Shown one piece after another: positions 47,125 to 56,298 of a stretch of 64,000 bases of DNA. The notes beneath the pieces are model-generated. The model worked only from the letters and a program-made list of their open reading frames with translations, was not told the origin of the DNA and ran no database searches. The first letter of the stretch is position 1, and every line of letters begins with the position of its first letter. The translations under genes were made by a program, and so were the position numbers. Source of the DNA: an uncultured Alphaproteobacteria bacterium (GTDB lineage: Bacteria; Pseudomonadota; Alphaproteobacteria; HIMB59); the NCBI GenBank assembly GCA_902594145.1, contig CACJLA010000002.1, positions 114,357-178,356 on the forward strand, written 5' to 3'.

Positions 47125-48855
47125 TTAACTTGTCAAAACTCTTTGGAATTCTTCAACAGATATAATGCCTTCCATAATAAATTTTCTTCCTGTCTCAGGC
47201 ATAGTGAGAAAACCGTCTTTTTTTGCAATTTCTAATAGTTCTGGTGCTTGTAAATTATTGAGAATACCAGATGCAAGCTTTGGTGTGTTCTGAAGAACCT
47301 CATAAATACCCTGTCTTCCTTTGTAACCTGAACCACCACAATTACTGCATCCTGCACCCCTAAAGGCAGTAACTTTTGGAATATCTTCTTTATCAAAACC
47401 AACATCTAAAAGGTGGCTCGTGTTTACTTGATCATCAGGTATCTTGCAACTTTTGCATATTCTTCTGGCTAGTCTTTGAGCAACAATAAGAGTTAATGCA
47501 GATGAAACCATAAAATTTGGCACTCCCATGTTTAAGAGTCGAACAACGGTCGCAATTGCATCATTGGTATGAAGTGTGCTTAATAGTAAGTGTCCTGTCA
47601 GTGCTGCCTTAATAGATATATCAACTGTTTCTTTATCTCTGATTTCACCAACTAAAATTACCTCTGGATCTTGACGTAAAAAGGATCTCAAAATAGCAGA
47701 GAACGTCAATCCAATTGACTCATTAGCTTGAACTTGTCCCAATCCCTCTAAATAGTATTCAACTGGATCCTCAGCGGTAAGAATGCTTTTTTTTGGATTA
47801 TTTATTTTTTGAAGAGCTGCATACAATGTTGTGCTTTTTCCACTCCCTGTTGGGCCAGTTACTAAAACCATACCTTGTGGTGCATTCATAGCATCAAGTA
47901 CTTTTTTATAATCACTTTCATCAAAACCAATTTTATCTAATGCTAATTCAGGACTTCCTTTTAATATCCTCATAACAAGTCTTTCGCCATATTTTGCAGG
48001 ACAAGCCGAAAATCTTACGTCAATCCAATCTCCTCTTGGATTATTAATATCCTTGAATTGTAAAACACCATCTTGAGGGAGTCTTTTTTCCTGAATATTA
48101 CAATTAGCCATTACTTTAAGTCTTGTAACAATCGCACCATAATTATCTCTTAGAAATTTTGTGTAACTATTCATAATTTTTAGAACACCATTTACTCTGA
48201 AACGAATTCGAGATACACCATCTCTAAAAGGCTCTATGTGAATATCACTTGTATCTAGGGAGAGAGCATGGCTTAAAAGATGATCGACAAATTCAACTGC
48301 ACCCTTCGTCGCTTTAGCTGATAGTTTTTCAGGTGCTTCCTCGGTGCCTTCCACCTCTTTAGGAGCTGATCCATTGGTTTTTTCTTCAGGTTTTGTCTCA
48401 CTAATAGAGTCGTCCAATGATCGAGAGTCCAGCGCCTCATCAATAACCGAGGGTTTTGCTATAAAAAGTTTAATACCTTTTGTGTTGAACTGTCTTAATC
48501 GAGGGCCCAACATTGCAATTTTCATGGGATCTGCCGATGCTACACTCAATATTTCGTCATCAATTTTAAATGGAATTACCTCATATTTTTTAATAATTTT
48601 TAAAGGTATTTTTTTTAATACATTTTCAGGTACTGAAGATGGATCAAATTCAGTTGATGGTATCTTATAAGTTGAGGAGGTGATTTTAAGAACTTCATCT
48701 TCTTTTACATGATTTTTTTCTAATAAAAATTTTAATAAATTTCCTGATGTTCCCTCAGAATTGAGAGCTTGTTGAAAAACTTGTTTATTTATTATGCCTT
48801 GATCCTTCAACATGGAGGATACTTTTGCACTAACTTCTCTTGAGATTGCTGCCAT
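47125..48855 (-). CDS. pilB: Type IV pilus assembly ATPase (PilB/GspE family)
   Basis: 576 residues: N-terminal MshEN/GspE-N domain, then the motor domain. Walker A is VTGPTGSGKSTTLYAAL, the Asp box is ILTAEDPVEYYL, Walker B is VILVGEIRDKET and the His box is LLLSTLHTNDA. The zinc-binding tetracysteine is CKSC plus CSNC, as in extension ATPases. It drives pilus extension with PilC; a small unknown membrane protein gene precedes it by one base. Confidence 0.95.
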   Translation of the reverse strand: MAAISREVSAKVSSMLKDQGIINKQVFQQALNSEGTSGNLLKFLLEKNHVKEDEVLKITSSTYKIPSTEFDPSSVPENVLKKIPLKIIKKYEVIPFKIDDEILSVASADPMKIAMLGPRLRQFNTKGIKLFIAKPSVIDEALDSRSLDDSISETKPEEKTNGSAPKEVEGTEEAPEKLSAKATKGAVEFVDHLLSHALSLDTSDIHIEPFRDGVSRIRFRVNGVLKIMNSYTKFLRDNYGAIVTRLKVMANCNIQEKRLPQDGVLQFKDINNPRGDWIDVRFSACPAKYGERLVMRILKGSPELALDKIGFDESDYKKVLDAMNAPQGMVLVTGPTGSGKSTTLYAALQKINNPKKSILTAEDPVEYYLEGLGQVQANESIGLTFSAILRSFLRQDPEVILVGEIRDKETVDISIKAALTGHLLLSTLHTNDAIATVVRLLNMGVPNFMVSSALTLIVAQRLARRICKSCKIPDDQVNTSHLLDVGFDKEDIPKVTAFRGAGCSNCGGSGYKGRQGIYEVLQNTPKLASGILNNLQAPELLEIAKKDGFLTMPETGRKFIMEGIISVEEFQRVLTS

Positions 48856-48856
48856 T

Positions 48857-49306
48857 TTAATTTGAACTATTCCTATGATAAGTTGAAGTTTTAAAGCCAG
48901 TTGAGTTTATCTCTGCACACACTTCACCAGCTGTATCACAAATGCTTACTGTTTGATTTGATTTAAGAATATCAAGTGTATCTTCAGTCAAACTAAGTGT
49001 TTGACCCTCCTTCAAACCTAAAATGGTCTCTTGAGACAATGAAATCTCTTGGATTTCTCTAAGTTTTTCAATAGATTTATCGGACAATTCAACTTTCTGA
49101 GTTTCGTTTAAAATTTTAGCAATTTTATTAATTGTATTATCTCCTAATTCTATAACTAGAATTTGTTGTGCACTATCTTCATGATAATCTGCAGAAGCGG
49201 GTGTTATTGAGTCTTTAAATGTTATTAACATTACTAAAATAAGAGCAATTAGTATTAACACATACAATTTACTGTCTAATTTAATAGTAAGTTGTTTATC
49301 TGTCAT
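48857..49306 (-). CDS. Small membrane-anchored protein with 16-residue repeats
   Basis: 149 residues, one transmembrane helix (about 14-30) and then an extracytoplasmic part. Residues 68-122 contain about three and a half copies of a 16-residue unit: ETQKVELSDKSIEKLR, EIQEISLSQETILGLK, EGQTLSLTEDTLDILK, SNQTVSI. The regular Q-x3-L-x3-T-I-x2-L spacing suggests a small solenoid or coiled structure. No known family recognised. Its place between the secretin and pilB genes points to a pilus-machine role. Confidence 0.75.
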   Translation of the reverse strand: MTDKQLTIKLDSKLYVLILIALILVMLITFKDSITPASADYHEDSAQQILVIELGDNTINKIAKILNETQKVELSDKSIEKLREIQEISLSQETILGLKEGQTLSLTEDTLDILKSNQTVSICDTAGEVCAEINSTGFKTSTYHRNSSN

Positions 49307-49323
49307 AATTTACAAAGTTCATT

Positions 49324-50856
49324 TTAAACTATTTGAGGTATTATAAATATAAATATTTCTTGTTGATCGTCATTAACACTCTTGTTACTAGTTAACCATC
49401 TTAATATAGGAACTTCCCCAATACCTGGTACTTTTTGTTTTTGCACGGTGTCAGTGACAGTAAATATTCCACCCAACACCATAATTTGATTATTTTTAAT
49501 GAACATTTCTGTTTCTTCAATTTCAGTTACAAGAGTTGGTGGTGGTGTTGTCATATCATCAGTAATTGTAGCAGAGGACTCTGATATTGCATAAGTAACT
49601 TTAATATTATCATCCGTACCAATGAGAGGAGTAATGGAGAAATCTAAACCAACTGAGCCACTTTCTATTGAAGGCTCTCCTTCACCAATCGGGTAAATTA
49701 CAACTTGATAATCTTGTTGTTGACGTATTGCTCCTCTTTTTCCATTTGCAACAAGCAACTTAGGTGAGGAAATAGTTGTGCTAATAGCATCTTGTTCTAG
49801 TAAATCCAAAGTTGCTTTAAACACATTATTATCAATATCTGCTATTAAACCAACACCAGACGTGCCTGTGATCAAACCATCAAAAAGAGATCCAGTGGTG
49901 CTATCAAAAGCAATATCTGAACTACTAGTGGCTGCTGTTCCAACCCCTCCTGAGAGTGTTACGATATCATTACCTTGAGTTGATTGACCAAATAAACCTA
50001 ATCTTGCCCCAAATTCTTCCTCAAAATTATCAGATGCAGTAACAATAAAAACTTCAAAGTAAACTTGCTGAAGTTTAATATCAAGTAAATCAAGTATATT
50101 TTCAATTTTATTAAGAATATCATCAGGACCAGAGGCTACAATAGTTTGAGAAACATCATCAGCCTGAAATACTTCTAATGCATTTAACTCTTGGGATGAT
50201 AGGAAACCCAGACTGGCGCTATCCTCCTCAGTGGTATCTCCATCACCCTTAATTGAAGCCAACATAGTTGATGCAGAATTATAATATACACTGAAGAAAG
50301 CAGTGTCATAGTAAGTGCTTTCTTCAACAACATCTAAGTCTAGTTTCTCCTTAGTGGCTCTTGTTAGAACCTTCAATGTATCTGTGTTATCTGATTCAAC
50401 TACAAACAAGTCATTTAACTCTAAAATTGATTTAAAAACGTTTGACCAGGGTTCATTGTAGAGTTCCATTTCTACTTCACCTTTAATTTCTGGATCTAAT
50501 ATTATATTTCTATCAATGATTGTTGCTAATGTAGAAAGAGCAGTTTTTGTAGGTATTCCATCAAAATTAATTGAAATTAGGTCTGATGGTAATGATATAT
50601 CTTCAGTTGGAGTTTGTTGTAAATTTGTATCTTGAGATTTATATTTATTTGAAGAGGTTATCCTTCTAGGACGCTCTTTCACAATATTTTCTTCGATTAA
50701 ATCATTAGCTGAAGCTATGTCTTGAACTTTTTCTTTTATGAATGATCTGTCTAATTTTACATCAAAGGCAGAGGAGTTGTCGACATTATTCATTTTTTCT
50801 TGGGATGAACAAGAAACAAAAAAAATAAAAGAGATAAAAAATAGTGATGGTCTCAT
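49324..50856 (-). CDS. Type IV pilus secretin (PilQ/MshL family)
   Basis: Outer-membrane channel for the pilus. Start set at the ATG giving a lipoprotein signal (MRPSLFFISFIFFVSC); longer in-frame extensions lack a signal. About 510 residues: N domains include a STN-like region (ISINFDGIPTKTALSTLATI), then the secretin core with SSPKLLVANGKRGAIRQQQ, VGLDFSITPLIG and the C-terminal VLGGIFTVTDTVQKQKVPGI and FIFIIPQIV. It resembles MshL more than PilQ. Next upstream is the PilP-like gene. Confidence 0.9.
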   Translation of the reverse strand: MRPSLFFISFIFFVSCSSQEKMNNVDNSSAFDVKLDRSFIKEKVQDIASANDLIEENIVKERPRRITSSNKYKSQDTNLQQTPTEDISLPSDLISINFDGIPTKTALSTLATIIDRNIILDPEIKGEVEMELYNEPWSNVFKSILELNDLFVVESDNTDTLKVLTRATKEKLDLDVVEESTYYDTAFFSVYYNSASTMLASIKGDGDTTEEDSASLGFLSSQELNALEVFQADDVSQTIVASGPDDILNKIENILDLLDIKLQQVYFEVFIVTASDNFEEEFGARLGLFGQSTQGNDIVTLSGGVGTAATSSSDIAFDSTTGSLFDGLITGTSGVGLIADIDNNVFKATLDLLEQDAISTTISSPKLLVANGKRGAIRQQQDYQVVIYPIGEGEPSIESGSVGLDFSITPLIGTDDNIKVTYAISESSATITDDMTTPPPTLVTEIEETEMFIKNNQIMVLGGIFTVTDTVQKQKVPGIGEVPILRWLTSNKSVNDDQQEIFIFIIPQIV

Positions 50857-50929
50857 AATTAAATTTCTTAAAAAACGATGAATAGCGATCACCTTAGATA
50901 ATTTTGAAAAGATATAGGTTTTTATATAA

Positions 50930-53002
50930 TTATTCAATGCCATACTCTCTTTTTGTTGCCTCGCAACCCTCCTGATCATCAAAATATGAACAAGATACAT
51001 TTTCTAAAAACTCTTCTGGGCTAGTCGCATTAAATCCCTGAAGTTCCTCATCGTATTCAAGGCCCATATCAGTAAATTCACTAACATCACCACCTTGAGA
51101 GACATACGTATCCATATCAAATTCTGTTGTTCTTGTAGTCTCTGAGACAACCTCATATGGATTTTCTTGCAGCAGCGTTTCTATATCTACTGGCTCAACC
51201 GTAGGCGTTTTAGGTAAGTAGTCCCCCAGAGTAGATAATCTAATATTTTCATCAAATTGTGCATCAACCTCCTCATCTACATCCAAACTTATTGTTCCAA
51301 GAGAGCTATTAAAAGTGTTAGTTGCTACATCATAAACATAAACAGATGGGTCTAAGTCTTCAAGAGTAGTAATGTTAGGCATTCCCTCAACCATTTCACC
51401 ATCCTCATTCGTAGAATACATTTTTGTAGCCATTGGAGTTTCCAAAGATGGATCGAGGCATCCTTTGTCAGAGTTATAATAAACTGGTTCACCAGATACT
51501 ATAGAACCCCCAACACAGACGTCTGCGTTTAAAACCTCATCTGATACTTGTGTGTAATAAGTATCTTCCAGGTACAGAGAAGAGACATCTTGCTCATCCG
51601 AAGTTTCAGGTTTATTAGCTATTAAGGGTGGATCGAAATATTCATCTGCTAATATATTGTCTCTAAAACCATCGTTATTTTCTAAGACTACTCTTCTAGA
51701 TTTACTAAAATATAAATTTACCTCACTGCCTAATTTTGACAAAATAATTTTATCTGGAAGGATTTTAACAATTCTGGCGTCATCATTACCAAGATGATCC
51801 CCTTCAAAAACTTTAATAATATTTCCACTAGGTGTAGTGACTAATGCCATACTTTTACCTCTTCTATTATCTGTGGAGTTGCTTGTAAATTCAGATAAGT
51901 CATTGTTTGAAGATTTGAAATCTATTTCCATAACCTTATTTTTTTTAGCATATTGAAACCTATAATTAAGTATAGAAACGACATCATCTGCCTCTTGTGA
52001 CTTCGTGTAAGGGCCAACCTCAATAACATAAAGAGGTTCATTTCTTGGTCTTACTCTCATAGTTTTACCATAAAAAATATCCTCAAAATTACTTCGGTAA
52101 TAAGATATTTTTTCCTCAATTGCTTTCTTAGATAAGTCTGAAGACAGTTCTATCCAATAGGATCCATGTTCAAAGCCACTTATTTCCTCTGAACTCATTG
52201 AAGAGTCTTTTAAAACTTTATTTGTATATACCACAGAGGGAGAGAAAATATTAACTGTACTGCCTGCCTTCATCTTATTTGGCACAATATTGGGATTAGC
52301 TATAATTAACTCCTCTAAGGTAAGATCAAATTTTGTAGCTATAGATGAAAGGGTATCACCTTTTTTTACAATATAATTGTAATCAAGCTCAGGGGTGGAT
52401 TTCATAGCTATCGCAATAATTATAAACTTCGATATGTCTGAGCTAAGATTTTCCTCTATGAACTTATTTCTATCAACAATTTCAAAATCAAATAAATTGT
52501 TGCTAGGTACTAAAGTTTTGTCTTTTTTCTGAGTAGATAAAATTTCTTGGGAAGTTTCATTTTGCACTTCAACATTATTATTATTTTGGGACTCTATCGC
52601 ATCTGCAATTATATCAAGAGCAGATTTTTGTTTTTCTTCAAAAGGTTTTTGTTCTTTGTTTAAACTTTCTTCCATTTTTTTGTCTGTTGTATCGACATTT
52701 GTTTCGACTTGTTCTATTTCTTTAGTTAATTCAACCTCTTGGACTTTTTCTTCTTGTTTAAAAATTATTTCATCCTCTTCAACCACTACATCTCTTACAT
52801 CACCTTGAATAAGAATTGACTCTAAAGATTTAGTATAAGGATCAGGAAATTGGTTATAAAAATTTTCTAAGGACTTCTCTTGGGCATAAGAACCAGATAT
52901 TAGAAAAAAAGATAATGTTAAAATTATAAACCAATTAAATTGTTTTATAATTAGATTTTTAGATATGTCAAATACCATTGAATATTTCACTCGCATAATC
53001 AT
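50930..53002 (-). CDS. PilP-like periplasmic protein with LysM and SPOR-like regions
   Basis: 690 residues. Signal or anchor helix about 22-40 (SGSYAQ). An acidic, Gln/Lys-rich stretch follows, then a clear LysM domain (about 210-255, YIVKKGDTLSSIATKF), a SPOR-like region (about 281-350, YVIEVGPYTKSQEADDV), and a PilP-like beta domain (about 388-440, VFEGDHLGNDDARIVKILPD). The last 200 residues are acidic with a few cysteines. Position between PilO-like and secretin genes matches PilP, but this size and the peptidoglycan-binding modules are unusual. Shares one base with the gene upstream. Confidence 0.75.
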   Translation of the reverse strand: MIMRVKYSMVFDISKNLIIKQFNWFIILTLSFFLISGSYAQEKSLENFYNQFPDPYTKSLESILIQGDVRDVVVEEDEIIFKQEEKVQEVELTKEIEQVETNVDTTDKKMEESLNKEQKPFEEKQKSALDIIADAIESQNNNNVEVQNETSQEILSTQKKDKTLVPSNNLFDFEIVDRNKFIEENLSSDISKFIIIAIAMKSTPELDYNYIVKKGDTLSSIATKFDLTLEELIIANPNIVPNKMKAGSTVNIFSPSVVYTNKVLKDSSMSSEEISGFEHGSYWIELSSDLSKKAIEEKISYYRSNFEDIFYGKTMRVRPRNEPLYVIEVGPYTKSQEADDVVSILNYRFQYAKKNKVMEIDFKSSNNDLSEFTSNSTDNRRGKSMALVTTPSGNIIKVFEGDHLGNDDARIVKILPDKIILSKLGSEVNLYFSKSRRVVLENNDGFRDNILADEYFDPPLIANKPETSDEQDVSSLYLEDTYYTQVSDEVLNADVCVGGSIVSGEPVYYNSDKGCLDPSLETPMATKMYSTNEDGEMVEGMPNITTLEDLDPSVYVYDVATNTFNSSLGTISLDVDEEVDAQFDENIRLSTLGDYLPKTPTVEPVDIETLLQENPYEVVSETTRTTEFDMDTYVSQGGDVSEFTDMGLEYDEELQGFNATSPEEFLENVSCSYFDDQEGCEATKREYGIE

Positions 53003-54444
53003 TAATTAACTTTCTCAAGTACCTCGAAACTTAGATTGATTAACAAATTATAATCTTCTCGATCAGACATATTATTACTTTGACTTTCCCCCGCATTATC
53101 GTCAATAGACTTAATATCTTCTGAAAGTATTCTAACATTCATTCCAGACTCAACAAGTGCCTTATATCTAAACTTTAGGTAATTAATATATGAGGATTCA
53201 ACCGACAATACTACAGTTACAACTTTATATAGGGACTCCTTAGATTTGCTAGAGACACTTAGTGGTCTTGAGTCTTTTTCACTAAATGACATTTTTATAT
53301 CATACTCAAGAGACGCAGCTGTAAGATCAGCGTATAATTTGTCTAAATCATTTTGCTGAAAAGTTTTAGTATCAAATAAAGAGACTTTATCGTTAATTTC
53401 CTCTATTTTTTTGTTTAAAGCAGGTATTTGGTAACCTAATGTATTGGCTTCTTGTTCTAAGTCATTTTGAGTTTTAATGTTATCTCTTTGCTTATTTAAA
53501 ATTGGGTTCAAAATCGACTGTGAGATAAAAAAATATGAGGAAATTATAATAACCAAGAGGACTGAGAGAGCTACTATTCCATTAATTGAAGTTGAGACGT
53601 TTTCAGGTTTAAATTTAAATTTTTTTAATTTTTTTTCGTAGGGGAATTCTGAGACAGATGTTTTAAGTGCGCCTGTGATGAGTAACTTTTTTGCCTCATC
53701 AGAGTATTCTTTGATGTTATCACTCTCACCAAGTTTAGGATCTTTATTTTTAAAAAAAGAAAATTTAGTTCGATTTGACTTTTTTGATTGAGTATCTGTT
53801 GTAATTTCGTCTTTTGGATTAGTCCTCTTTTTTAATAAAAATGATTTTTTATTAGTTTTAATTTTTTGTTTTTTTTGTTTGATTGGTTTTTTTACTTTTT
53901 GGGTAAATAGGCCGCGACTAATAATATTGTTATCTAAATTAGAAGATGGAGTTGGTTTTTCTGATTGATTAGTTGAATTATTTTTTTGATTTGTCACTGA
54001 AAATTTATATGTAAATTCTTTTTTAGGTTTGTTTTTCTTTATGGTACTAATTTCTTGAACAGTATCTTTATTTTGTTTATCTTTTTTTGACTTAAAAAAA
54101 CTAAAAGATGACTTTTTCTTTTGTCTAGTTTTAGAACTTTCTTGAGCAGTATCTTTATTTTGTTTATCTTTTTTTGACTTAAAAAAACTAAAAGATGACT
54201 TTTTCTTTTGTCTAGTTTTAGAACTTTCTTGAACAGTATCTTTATTTTGTTTATCTTTTTTTGACTTAAAAAAACTAAAAGATGACTTTTTCTTTTGTCT
54301 AGTTTTAGAACTTTCTTGAGCAGTATCTTTATTTTGTTTATCTTTTTTTGACTTAAAAAAACTAAAAGATGACTTTTTCTTCTGCTCTGTTTTTTTTACA
54401 GGTTTTTTTATAGTTATTACTTTTTTTTTTGTTAGCAAACCCAT
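53002..54444 (-). CDS. PilO-like protein with N-terminal tandem repeats
   Basis: 480 residues. The cytoplasmic N terminus is very basic: residues 22-131 are four copies of a 29-residue unit beginning KKKSSFSFFKSKKDKQNKD, and a diverged copy (KFSFFKNKDPK) recurs near 227. A transmembrane helix (about 287-308), a coiled coil and a small periplasmic domain follow, the layout of PilO. Order after the PilM-PilN fusion and before the PilP-like gene supports this. Without the tail it would be a normal-sized PilO. Confidence 0.75.
   Translation of the reverse strand: MGLLTKKKVITIKKPVKKTEQKKKSSFSFFKSKKDKQNKDTAQESSKTRQKKKSSFSFFKSKKDKQNKDTVQESSKTRQKKKSSFSFFKSKKDKQNKDTAQESSKTRQKKKSSFSFFKSKKDKQNKDTVQEISTIKKNKPKKEFTYKFSVTNQKNNSTNQSEKPTPSSNLDNNIISRGLFTQKVKKPIKQKKQKIKTNKKSFLLKKRTNPKDEITTDTQSKKSNRTKFSFFKNKDPKLGESDNIKEYSDEAKKLLITGALKTSVSEFPYEKKLKKFKFKPENVSTSINGIVALSVLLVIIISSYFFISQSILNPILNKQRDNIKTQNDLEQEANTLGYQIPALNKKIEEINDKVSLFDTKTFQQNDLDKLYADLTAASLEYDIKMSFSEKDSRPLSVSSKSKESLYKVVTVVLSVESSYINYLKFRYKALVESGMNVRILSEDIKSIDDNAGESQSNNMSDREDYNLLINLSFEVLEKVN
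54052..54381 (-). repeat. Coding tandem repeat, 87-bp unit, about 3.8 copies
   Basis: The period is exactly 87 bases: the string AGTATCTTTATTTTG recurs at 54061, 54148, 54235 and 54322. Copies are almost identical at the DNA level. The few differences alternate (GAGC, GAAC, GAGC, GAAC; Ala or Val in the protein), suggesting that a two-unit block of 174 bases was duplicated recently. The reading frame is kept because 87 is divisible by three. Confidence 0.95.
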
Positions 54445-54459
54445 TGTTTTATTCCAAGA

Positions 54460-56202
54460 TTAGTCATCAGTTTTTTCACTCATTGGTAATTGATTATCAA
54501 GATGATATTTTAAAATTACATCCATCGTAAAATCTAATAGTTGTTCGTTTGGATTAGTTTGCAAAATAACATCATATAAACGATCGCTTCCCTTTAAGTT
54601 TTGAAGGAAAATTGTAATGTTAAAATCATCTACAGACTGGCCCTTAATAATATACTTAGAGGGAGTAGAAGAAACTACCTTTCCTTTTTTGTCATACTTT
54701 AAAACTCCAGGATCAAAGTCCATTGAATTAAATTTAATACCTTTAGGAACTGAACTTAAAATATCATTATGTACCAAAGTGGTTAAAGCCAAGTTTGGTG
54801 AAACAGATTGATTATCAATGACTTTACTTACATTATTAGCATCTGCTAGTATTTTTGAGAGACTTTCATTCTCTTTTTTTAATTTGCTGTGATCGGCCTT
54901 AACAGTCTTAAATTTTATTAATTCGTTCCTATTTGAGTTTATTTCAGGAATAGAATTTAAAGACAACAAACTGAAAAAAATTGCAAAGAAAACTACATTT
55001 GACCATAATAAAAGTTTATTGATTGCCTTAAATTTCCTCGATTTTTTTAGATTTTCCAGGTCATTGAGTAAATTAAATCTGGTTATAGAATTATCTTTGT
55101 AGTCAATATCAAAAAAATTTAATTTAGCCATACCTGTGCCAATTACTTTTAAGAATATAGATTTATTTTGAAAACTATCTACATACGCTTTAGCTTTTGG
55201 ACTTAAAGTGATTTCTTCAAAGGGATTCATTGTTTCCACATTGAAATCAATAATCGACTCTTTCAATCCTTGTAAATATTTATCAATCTTAGGTCTATTC
55301 GATATAAAGAATAATTTTTCAACTTTATTTTCTTTAAACTTTTTGTTGTAAGCGTCAATTGCTGTTTCTATAGGCTCAGCTATTCTTGAAAAAACCTCTT
55401 TCCAAACAGTTCCAGAAATATCTTCAACATCTTCAACGTGAAGTAAAAGGACTTTATCAGCATCGTTAAATTCGACTTCTTTAATAACTATCCCATCTTT
55501 ACTTCCAATTATTAAATACGAATAATTTTCTGTACTAACTAAAAATGCAGTTGGGGCGAGAAATGCATCATTACCAAATTGTACAGCCAATGAATTCAAT
55601 ATTGATGAGACCTCTGGTTCAGCAAGAACAGGATTTAAACCTGCTCTAGATAAAATAGTTTCAGAAGATTGTAATTTCTCTTGATCTCCTATAACAAAGG
55701 CTAATTTCATCGTACCATAATCTTCATCTTTACTGATAATTGAGAAGTCAAAATTACGTTTATAATTTAAATAATTTTTAGAAATTTCTTTTGGTAACTC
55801 TGGAAATAAATCATTGAAAGTGCCCTCCTCTATCATGTCCGTAACTTCTTCCCTGGGCATTAACTCCATATCTAAAATAAACACCTGACAATCATGAAAA
55901 GGAATAATGATTGCCCCATCTAAGCCCACACAATTTGTTTTTAACAACATAGTTCTAAGTTTTGAAACATAGAAGCCTATGTCTGAGTTAAATGGATTTT
56001 CTCCATCAGGTGCTATAAAAGTCTCATGAAGAGTTGATTCTATTTGCCATTTTTTTTTCTTAAAGGCTAATTTTGAAATTGTAATTGACTCAATTTGAAT
56101 ATCCACGGCAACAATTTTCTCTTTTCCAATAGAAAATAAACCAAATGGGATAGAAATTGACTTTCCAACTTTTTTTAAATCATCTGTTATTGATTTAGCC
56201 AT
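54460..56202 (-). CDS. Fused PilM-PilN-like type IV pilus assembly protein
   Basis: 580 residues. The N-terminal ~370 residues look like the actin-like PilM (KIVAVDIQIESITISKLAF, ILSRAGLNPVLAEPEVSS), preceded by a short amphipathic start. The rest has PilN layout: RFNLLNDLENLKKSRKF, the motif by which PilN normally binds PilM, then a transmembrane helix (about 400-420), a coiled coil and a small periplasmic domain. The two are normally separate proteins. It begins the leftward pil operon, divergent from pilT across about 96 bases. Confidence 0.82.
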   Translation of the reverse strand: MAKSITDDLKKVGKSISIPFGLFSIGKEKIVAVDIQIESITISKLAFKKKKWQIESTLHETFIAPDGENPFNSDIGFYVSKLRTMLLKTNCVGLDGAIIIPFHDCQVFILDMELMPREEVTDMIEEGTFNDLFPELPKEISKNYLNYKRNFDFSIISKDEDYGTMKLAFVIGDQEKLQSSETILSRAGLNPVLAEPEVSSILNSLAVQFGNDAFLAPTAFLVSTENYSYLIIGSKDGIVIKEVEFNDADKVLLLHVEDVEDISGTVWKEVFSRIAEPIETAIDAYNKKFKENKVEKLFFISNRPKIDKYLQGLKESIIDFNVETMNPFEEITLSPKAKAYVDSFQNKSIFLKVIGTGMAKLNFFDIDYKDNSITRFNLLNDLENLKKSRKFKAINKLLLWSNVVFFAIFFSLLSLNSIPEINSNRNELIKFKTVKADHSKLKKENESLSKILADANNVSKVIDNQSVSPNLALTTLVHNDILSSVPKGIKFNSMDFDPGVLKYDKKGKVVSSTPSKYIIKGQSVDDFNITIFLQNLKGSDRLYDVILQTNPNEQLLDFTMDVILKYHLDNQLPMSEKTDD

Positions 56203-56298
56203 GTGGATAACTTATAAACTACTTTCATTATAATAAAATTATATTTTTCACAGTTTTTGACCTATATTTGTGATAGATATCTTATATATTATTTAAAT

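Noticed and set aside
49324..51000. Longer N terminus for the secretin
   Set aside because: The 48 extra residues have no signal sequence; the internal ATG at 50856 gives a proper lipoprotein signal.
54052..54381. Regular repeats that might suggest a CRISPR array
   Set aside because: The unit is 87 bases with no distinct spacers and encodes an in-frame protein repeat.
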